Assembly: GCA_002150815.3 (NCBI GenBank)
Contig: NDFF03000222.1
Location: forward strand, 1-64,000
Direction of reading: 5' to 3'
Length of the DNA: 64,000 nt
From: Grammothele lineata
Taxonomy: Eukaryota; Basidiomycota; Agaricomycetes; Polyporales; Polyporaceae
The notes below the pieces were generated by a model. That model searched no databases and was not told the DNA's origin. It saw nothing but the letters and a program-made list of their open reading frames with translations. Both the position numbers and the translations under genes were made by a program. This document shows, piece by piece, positions 56,165-64,000 of this stretch; the stretch's first letter is position 1; every line of letters starts with the position of its first letter.

Positions 56165-58805
56165 CTACAAGGTGTACCGGAAGTCCGGCGCGCGGTCGCC
56201 CAGCCTGCGCAGCTCCTCTGGCGTGTACTTGACGCCCTGCTCGTTCGCCTCCTTGACGGCCGCGTCGCGCCGCGCGTTGATGTGCTTGTAGGAGAAGACG
56301 GTGATGGGGACGACGATGAGCCCGATGCCGACGAACATCATCTCTATGCCGTCTGTGTGTGTGCCGCAAACGTCAGTCATTTCCATTGGAGAAGGGCACA
56401 AAAGGCAGAAGGGAGAGGGGAGGGGGACGTACGTCCGAGAATGTACCGCGGTGCGTCCTGCGTGCGGTATATGTTGCTCGCGATCGCGCCCCCGAAGTTG
56501 CCGATCCCGATCTGGAACGCCATCCCCACCCCGCGCTTGTAGTGCCCCGCGAGGTTGTTCCCGAGCCTATAGCCCCCACGCCCTCACGTCAGCCCACCTT
56601 CACCTGCGCGGACGACTCGCGAAGGCATGGGTGCTAGTGACTTACCAGGCGACGACCCCAGGGAACGCGGCGTACGCGCCCGCGACGACGAGGAAGGTGC
56701 CGAAGTACTTGACGCCGATGCTCACATCCGAGATGTTGATTGCGAAGCCGACGAGGCAGTACAGCAGGCCTGCGAGAACGAACGGGTACCGCTTCTTGAT
56801 GCGGTCGGACCAGATGGCCCATACGAGGAGCTCGAGGGCTGGAAGAGCGGGACGTGCGATATTAGCGCGTGTCTTGAGGACCGAGGGACATGTAGGGGAA
56901 CGTACTGGCGAAGACGTATGGAGGGACGGTGAGCAGTTGTGAGATGGCGGTGTTGAAACCGAAGCTGCGGGCGTGGAGGGATATATTAGTTCGCTGTCCT
57001 GGAGCACGACACGGGGGGCTTCACGTACCCATTGATGATGGAGCTAGAGCGATGGAGATAGTCAGCATTCCAGTACAATCTAATTCCATTATTTGAATAA
57101 CACGTACGGAAGGAACAGCGTGATACCAAACACTGCAAAACCCTCAGTCAGATCTCCCACGCAGGTGAAACCATACGTATTCGCATTGCTTACCCGGCGT
57201 GATCACAGACATGTAGATCAAAATGTGCGCATACACCTGCCAGTCCTTCAACACCTGCCAGATATGCCTCATCTCGAAGTGCTCCTCCTCTCCAACCGAG
57301 GAGTTGTCGTACTCTACCGCCGCGCCAATCCCGTGTCAGCGCACGAACATCACCCCAATACACAGGCGCGAAGACTCACTCTTGCGGTGGACGACCCACG
57401 CGCGCTCCTCGGGCGTGAGGAAGCTCGCGGTGTGCGGGAAGTCGACGAGCACTGCGCGCCGCGTGTAAGTGCGGGGATCAGCCACAGTGCACACGGAGGT
57501 GCGATGTCGATGACGTCATGGCGCTTACGTACCGAAGAACGAGATGAGGCCGACAACGAACGTCAGGATGCCCTCGATGATCTGCATCGCCAACCGTCAG
57601 TACCTCTCGCTCTCGCACTAAAGATGGAGAAGAGGAAGTAGGGAGGGGACGTACGAAGATCCACGACCACCCGAGCAAGCCCGCGGTCCCTGACATGAAC
57701 GAGATGCCGAAGGCTAGCAGGCCGGAGAACGCGCCCGCGAGTGTGGCTCCCCCGAAGAAGAGGCCGACGCGGAATTGGAGCATGTGCCGGGGGTACCAAA
57801 TTGACAGGCTGCACATACACGCGATGAGAAAAAGTGATATGATAGACGAGAAGAAGGAGACGCACTAGTAGACGACACCAGGGAACAGACCGGCCTCAGC
57901 GACCCCGAGGCATATCCGGGCGCCGACGAGTTGGGGATAGCTAGCGGGCAGTCACGGGTTAGCTCTGGAGTGCAAGGGTCAGGGACGACGAGGCAGCTTA
58001 CTTCTTGACGATTCCCATGAGCGTCCTGAAGATGAATGTCAGCGTCGGGGGCGTGGCCCCGGGTGCTGTGAGGCTGCACGAGGGGAACTCACATGACTGT
58101 TCCCCAGGCGAGCTAGAGGGAGACTCGTGAGCGACAACGAGGCGGGAGGACGGGAGGCGAGTACGTACGGTGATTCCGGGGAGCCATCTTGATGGTCTGA
58201 ACTTCTTCAGGACGAGACTGAGGTAGAAGAACGGTGAGCAACGGCAGTCAGAGTTTGTGGATGAAGAAGGCGTACTTGGCGGGGCATTCGCAGAGGCAGT
58301 ACGGCTAATGTTTACGCGATGTGAGAGGAGATACGCGGCGTATGAGCGGCGCTCCGGCACTCACGACAAAGAACATCGTCTTCGAATAGATGTTAGCGCA
58401 TCGATGGGCTGAGTCAAGATGAGGTTCTTACTAAGGCGATATTATATTTGTTTCCGGTCAAGTTCAACTGCGTCGTCAGCCCCTGCAACTTCGCATTTCC
58501 TACATGCACCCTCCTCAGCACCACCCAACCCCCCAAATCCCTACCCACTCACCAATATTCCCTCTATCCAAAAACGAGCACAAATACATAAGCGTCAAGA
58601 TCGGCATGAGCCGCATATCGATCTTGCGCCACAGCGCCCTCTCCTGCTCCGGCGTGAGCTCCGGCGGGGGCGGGAGCGTCTCCTCTCCCCCGTAGTACGC
58701 GAGCTCCGCGCCGACCTTGGCGGGCGTGATGAGGCCCGAGTCCTCGACGGACGCCTTCTCTGCGCTTTGGGTCTCTGCGTGTGTGTCGCTGCCTTTCTCG
58801 GACAT
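56165..58805 (-). CDS. MFS transporter, anion:cation symporter (Dal5-like) family
   Basis: About 18 short exons on the minus strand translate into one open protein of the ACS branch of the major facilitator superfamily. The N-terminus is cytoplasmic, with Arg-Lys-Ile-Asp-Met-Arg-Leu-Met-Pro before helix 1. Asp-Arg-Gly-Asn-Ile-Gly-Asn-Ala follows helix 1, as is typical of allantoate/nicotinate/vitamin permeases. Other landmarks are Trp-Gly-Thr-Val-Met, Gly-Val-Ala-Glu-Ala-Gly-Leu-Phe-Pro-Gly-Val, Phe-Leu-Thr-Pro-Glu-Glu-Arg in the central loop, and Trp-Ser-Asp-Arg-Ile-Lys-Lys-Arg-Tyr between helices 8 and 9. The end is a cytoplasmic charged tail finishing Asp-Phe-Arg-Tyr-Thr-Leu. Very small exons occur (for example 15 nt encoding Ser-Ile-Ile-Asn). 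It likely imports a small organic anion across the plasma membrane; the substrate cannot be told. Confidence 0.92.
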
Positions 58806-60575
58806 CGTGATAGGTAGGGTCGTTGGGATCCGTTAGTCGTCAGGAGATGGGCGGTCGCAGGCTGCCTGGAAGAGGCGGGGCAGAGAGGAAGGGAGAGCCG
58901 TCCGTCGTACACGCGCACGTAACGCGGCTGCCCCCATCCTTATATGCCTCAGTTACTCCCAAGCGTTCAAGGCTCCATACCGGCTCCTACGCGTGCGGCG
59001 TGAAGCGTGCGGCGCGCGGGTGCCCGGACGTCGCGTCGTACACACGCTAATCCGACCCACCCGCCCGGGCGGACGGAGCCCGAGGGCTACGGTGTCGCTA
59101 TCGACGCAGGCGGAGGTGCGTTTGGGCGGGTGTAAAAGTAGAACGGCCAGGTACGTAGAACGCGTTTGGCAGGCGGGGCCGATGCATATCCACGGGGGCT
59201 TCTCATGTGAACGACGGGTGGGGGCTTCCCAGGGGAGACTGGTGGTAGAGGTATCGCGGTTTACTGCACAAATGTCCTGGGGAAAAAGCCGTGTTGAGAA
59301 AAGCGTAGAGAAACCTATTAAGAGCACTTACAGATTGAGAGAAACCGTCGATGGAAGAAGGAAACCTGTAGCAGGGGCGGCACGCCCGGAACAGCGATAA
59401 GAGCTCGGAGACGAGGTGGGAGCTGTGGACGCGTTCTTGGCCGCGAACCCGTGGTTGTTGATGGGTGTGTATGCCGCTGTTTCGGTAAGTTCAGCGGCTG
59501 TTCGTACTTGGGTGCACAGGCCCATCGGCGAAGTCGCTCGCTCGGAGCTGTGAACGATGTTAGAATCTTTGGGTGTTGCCAGGAATAGACGTGAAAGTGG
59601 CGAGAGTGACTCGAGTGGTACTCGGATTCTCATGTAAATACAGAGTCTCCCTTTTTCAGATTGTAGAGGGGCAGGTGTGGAGCAGAAGCAGAGCTCACAT
59701 CGTGTGCGGCGAGATTGGCCATCAGCGGAGGCGTCGGGTGGGCGGGGATTGAATCTGAGCGTCTCCGCCCGGAATGGGGTTCGTTCCGCCACGCCGACGT
59801 GCGTGGGAGCCTGCCTAAAAAGGACAGGCGGCGGGGTTGCGCTCCTATTTCGCTCTCCAATCTGCAAGCGCGTCCGAGCAACTCGGCCACTTCAGTCTCA
59901 ACCGGTCTTGTTCTCGGACTTGTTGGGCCTGCATTCCACCTCCATATCCTACGAATTTCACGACTCCGTCGACGCTCCGCCACCCTCGAACTCGCGTGGC
60001 CACCGAAGCCCAATCGGACGGCTGGGTTGTCGCACTCCCACTGGCCATATCCGAGTCACGTCCCCGACACGCACGGTACCGCACTGTCGCCGCCTTGCGG
60101 GTGATGCGCCGAGGCTGAGCAAGCTCTGCGGTGCGTCATTTCTGTCTGCGTGCTTACCTGCGGCTTCACTTATCAGTCCATCGGTGGCTCCGCCGCGCGT
60201 TCGCAGGCCAGGATCTGAAAACGAGCTACCCAACACTCCGCGCCTCAGCAGCACCCAGCGCCCTCGATCGCGGCATCGCCGCTCATTTCCGCACCGCTCC
60301 TGACACATTCGCCGCCGGCGGCTCCCTCGTCCGCTGCGCTGCAGCGCTGCAACCACCCAGCCGCTGCTCTCTTTCCCTCTCCTTTGTAGCCCCGTGCAGA
60401 GGCCACCCCTGCACGCCAACACGAGGCTCATATATCTTCCTCGCCACCCCCTTATAACGGCCCACGCGCGCGCCTCGCCTCGCCCCGCCCTTTGTTCTCC
60501 CCGTCCACCGCTCAGAAGCACACACGTACGCACGCACGTACGTACGCTCGCCCGCCCACCCGCTGAGAGCCGAAG
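58806..60575. other. Divergent intergenic region, MFS / AAA ATPase
   Basis: 1.8 kb between two divergent genes. ORFs at 59328-60666 on both strands show no domain. A short alternating ACGT/ACGC simple repeat lies at about 60524-60550, just before the ATPase start. Confidence 0.5.
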
Positions 60576-63500
60576 ATGAGAGGGGCAAGGATGCATCGCA
60601 GTCACCGTCTCGGTACGTCCTCTTCTCTTCTCTCAAGTCCTCTGTCCCACGTCCGTAGCCGGCCAAGCCGCTCGCATCTCCCCTTTCATCACACCAGGGT
60701 TGATTAACCTCGGCATGCCAGCTGGGCTCATTCCTCCGGACGGAAGCTCACCTGGCTTTGCCATGCCCGCCCAGGCCGGGGAGACCATCGAGTTCGACCC
60801 CTCCCAGGAAGGCGCCCCCGTCGAAGACGTCGTCCCCTCCGGCCCCCCAGGCAGCGTCTTAGAAATCAAGTACCTCCACGAGATCCATGACGTCTTCAAG
60901 AACCAGTGGACCATCCGCCCCGCCCCGCCCGCCTCCGACGACGCCCAAGCGTCCAAAAACGACGCCCTCAAGTACAACGTCTACGCCTTCTCCGTCATCC
61001 GCAAGTTCAACCACAGCCAGGACGGCAAGACCAACACCTTCAACGTCACCACCCAGCTGCAGATCAACAGCCCCCAGCTGATCCAGGCCGGCCAAGATGT
61101 CATCGGCCACGTGCAGGGCATCTCCTGGACAGCAAAGCCGCTCCGCGTGCGTGCCCTTCTCCCTCCGCGGACCTCTATTGCCGCAAACGCTAAAACGCTA
61201 TCTCGCCCCGCCAGATCGATCCGCAGACGCTCCTCGCTTGGTTCCCGGAGCTCCAGGCGCACGCCGACCAGCTCGCCACTAAGGCCGCGGGCGGGCCCGA
61301 CGACGCCCCCGCCGCCGTCGCGCGCCAGCACCTCGCACACCTCCTCACCTACCTCCGCGACACGTACGGCAGCACGCTCGACACGCTCGCCTCGCTCCTC
61401 GCGCACGACGAGATCACCTTCGACCTGCTCTGGTCGCTCTTCGTGCCCGGCAAGACGACGCTGTACACGCTCTGCCCGATCACGGCCGAGCCGCGCTGCG
61501 TGCGCCTCGTGCAGTCCGAGCTCTGCCAGAAGGCGGACAACCAGGCGCCCGTGAGCGCGGCGTACGACCCCACGGGCCTGCTCGCGTCCAAGAACCAGGA
61601 GCACCAGATGCAGTACTTCTGGCGCCTTGTTGTGGAGTACGTCGAGGTCGACATCGGGACGCCCGCGGACGACCTCGCTTCTGCCGCTGCGGGGGGCTCT
61701 GGGGCAAGGGGGCGCGCCACTGGGGGGGAGGAACAGCAGAAGCCGACGTTCGGGTACGCGGGGCTCGGGCGCGTGCTGGATATACAGCGGTTCAAGGGCA
61801 CGAAGAAGATCTCGACGCTGCTCGCGTTCCCGATCCAGTACTACGCGGGCCCGGGGGGCCCGGAGGGGCTCAAGGCGCGCCTTGTGGAGCGCGGACGGAA
61901 GTGGGCGGGCATCGCGGGGGGTATGCACCACGTCGCGTACCGCGGGCTCGCGTTCAAGTTCAAGGAGGTCAGCCATGTCAAGTACAGCGTGAGTACAGTA
62001 CCGGGCCGTCTTGTGCTGTGTTCTGTGTCTGACGTGCGCATTCTCTGCAGGTCAACTCGCGCATAATGATAGACAGAAGTACGTCCTTCTCTCCCTTCCC
62101 GTTCCGCGCTCGCTTGCTCACCGGCCCGTGCGCGTGCGACAGAAACATTCGCGGACGTGGTGCCCAACTACCCGATGCTCCCGCGGGTGAGCAAGGACCT
62201 CGCCGGGCAGGATATAGATAGACACGCGGCGCGCGCGCGAGGGGTCGCACCGGGCACCGGCGCCGGCACCGGCTCGCGCGCGTTGACGGACGAGGAGCTG
62301 TTGCTGACGAGTCCGATCGTGTATGGGTTCAGTTTTGGGGACAAGCAGTGGTGTGAGTCCCCCCTCTCAGCTCTGCGTTCCTTATTCGCGGCCGCCACTA
62401 ATCTGCGGTCCCCTAGTCGAGTTCATCGTCGAGCGCGTAGAGAACTTCGAGTGGAACGACGAAGCCTTCGAGCAGCTCGTCATCCCCCCAAAACACAAAC
62501 AGGTCCTCCGCACGCTCGTCGAGTCGCACAACGCGGGCGCCGCGCGCGCCTTTGACGACTTCGTCGCCGGCAAGGGCCACGGGCTCGTCATCAACCTCTT
62601 CGGCAACCCCGGCACGGGCAAGAGCCTCACCGCCGAGGCCATGAGTGAATGTGCGTTTATCCTTTGAGTGTAGTGCCGCGCCTGTCGTGGTGCGGGCGCT
62701 GGATTTAGCAAGCTGACCGGAGCCGCGTTCCCCTTTTAGACGTGCGAAGTGAGTGTATACCGGAGCCCGCGCTGCGTGGAGCCGCGTCCCATTGCCTCGG
62801 GCGTTACCCGTTTTGCTGACCTTCGTCTCCCCTCTCCTCTCCCGCCCTTCCTCGCACGCCCTTCCTCGAACGCCCCTGCATATCTGTGGCGTTCGCGCTG
62901 GGGTTAGAACCGCTGTACGTGGTGGGAGCGGCGGACCTGGGCACCCACGCCGAGGCGCTGGACAGCAGCCTGACGAACATCCTCAAGGTGTCCGCGATCT
63001 GGGGCGCGGTCGTGCTCATCGACGAGGCGGACGTGTTCCTCGAGGAGCGCACGCTCGCGCACCTTGAGCGGAACGCGATGGTCGCTGTCTTCCTCAGGCA
63101 GCTAGAGTGCGTCCCGCTCTCCTCCCCTCACTATATGCGCCTTTGCTAATCGCCTGCGGCCTGCGCGCGCATCGCGCGTCACACAGGTACTTCCGCGGGA
63201 TCCTCTTCCTCACCACAAACCGCGTGCGCGTATTCGACGAAGCCTTCCAATCGCGCATCCACGTCTCCCTCCGCTACGCCGACCTCTCGCCCGACGCCAA
63301 GCGCTCGATCTGGCTCGCCTTCCTCCGCCGCGTGAACGGGCCCGACGCGCCCAACGGCGGGCTCTCTGCCGAGGAGCTCCGCATACTGGGCGAGAAGAAG
63401 GTGAACGGGCGGCAGATCAAGAATATCGTCAAGACTGCGGGCGCGCTCGCGCAGGGCCGTCAGGAGAGGCTTGGGTTTGTGCACCTCGAGCAGGTGTTGG

Positions 63501-63617
63501 ACCTCATGGAGCAGTTTGACACCGCGTACGTACCCCCGTCCATCTCTTTCTCGTTCGCGCGTGTTTGGGGAGAGCCTTTGCTGACACTTTCGGTGCAGAC
63601 ATATCATGTATCAGTAG
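60576..63617 (+). CDS. AAA ATPase with DUF7025-type N-terminal region
   Basis: Ten exons: 60576-60612, 60659-61146, 61215-61988, 62051-62078, 62143-62352, 62417-62650, 62740-62748 (9 nt), 62908-63106, 63187-63525 and 63599-63617, giving 778 residues. The first 480 residues match the fungal family of AAA proteins with a DUF7025 domain (for example Phe-Val-Pro-Gly-Lys, Lys-Gly-Thr-Lys-Lys-Ile, Gly-Leu-Ala-Phe-Lys). The ATPase core has Walker A Gly-Asn-Pro-Gly-Thr-Gly-Lys-Ser at about 575-582, Walker B Val-Val-Leu-Ile-Asp-Glu-Ala-Asp at about 627-634, sensor-1 Leu-Thr-Thr-Asn-Arg, and a Ser-Arg-Ile-His arginine-finger region. The 9-nt exon encodes the conserved Tyr-x-Arg link after Walker A. Role unknown; the family is widespread in fungi and presumed to remodel proteins. 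Confidence 0.93.
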
Positions 63618-64000
63618 ACTACGCCGTGACGACGCTTACGACGATCTGTATAGGACCGGATGACTGATGTACTCTAGTAAATGCCTAGGACCGGGAAGTG
63701 TATAGAATTTTGTATTTTCTTTCTTTACTTCTCAGAACCCTGCTCGCATCCGATGTCGAACGGGAGTCCCGAAACAACCTTCGCACCGTCGCTCCTCCGA
63801 ATAGCGCGCAGTCTGGCTCAGCGGTACGTAACCTTTTTGCTCTCGAGTAGCATTTCTGACGTAGAAGACGGACAAGATGACCTCCGCAATCTCGTTAACG
63901 GCGCAGAACTGCCAATCGCCGTATCCAAAACGGAAAGAGGGCTTCTGAGACCTCGCGGTCCACCCGTCACGTGGGCCCCGTACCCGGCAGAAGCACCCGC
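63618..64000. other. Right edge, 3' flank of the ATPase gene
   Basis: No gene seen in the last 383 bases. Confidence 0.5.

Noticed and set aside
59735..59800. Minus-strand stretch with GATTCAATCCCC resembling a tRNA B-box
   Set aside because: Stem bases around the loop do not pair and no cloverleaf can be drawn.
60981..61976. 331-codon ORF on the minus strand
   Set aside because: Antisense to the well-supported AAA ATPase exons.

Overview
This window looks like nuclear DNA of a filamentous basidiomycete, probably an agaricomycete and perhaps a polypore. Genes are dense and cut by many short GT-AG introns of about 40-70 bases. It carries HET-domain heterokaryon-incompatibility genes, a YTM1 orthologue, a DUF7025-type AAA ATPase and a large family of Ser/Thr-rich surface proteins. 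I saw no bacterial features, rRNA, tRNA or CRISPR. All exon models below were built by hand from reading frame, splice consensus and comparison between paralogues, without transcript data.

Layout: (1) 0-1.6 kb, left-edge fragment of a Ty3/gypsy LTR retrotransposon on the minus strand (gag, 5' UTR, self-primer binding site, LTR). (2) 1.9-14.5 kb, five head-to-tail minus-strand genes (M1-M5) for single-pass membrane proteins. Each has a small Cys...Trp-Gly-Gly...Pro-Pro-Tyr ectodomain, a Ser/Thr stalk, one membrane helix, a basic stop-transfer and a cytoplasmic tail ending in a PPPY motif. (3) 15.2-18.7 kb, a peroxisomal MaoC-type hydratase with an SKL terminus, divergent from YTM1. (4) 19-24.5 kb, two decayed HET genes, one carrying a 226-bp MITE-like insertion, then a 59-residue Cys-rich secreted protein. 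(5) 26.4-27.3 kb, a C2H2 zinc-finger regulator. (6) 29.3-40.3 kb, plus-strand membrane paralogues M6, M7 and a degenerate M8, with secreted paralogue S1 between M7 and M8. (7) 41.3-55.3 kb, six more secreted single-domain paralogues: S2-S4 on plus and S5-S7 on minus, facing each other across a large unknown gene (45.7-49.5 kb). (8) 56.2-63.6 kb, a Dal5/ACS-type MFS transporter and a DUF7025/AAA ATPase.

The dominant theme is a local expansion of one ectodomain in two forms: membrane-anchored with a PPxY tail (M), and soluble secreted (S). The seven S genes share an almost fixed seven-exon structure that includes a 14-nt microexon (17 nt in S7) and, in all seven, a 2-nt exon flanked by canonical splice sites. 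The M genes encode the same domain in a single exon. Co-location of soluble and anchored versions with HET remnants is compatible with a surface or self-recognition locus, but that is inference only.
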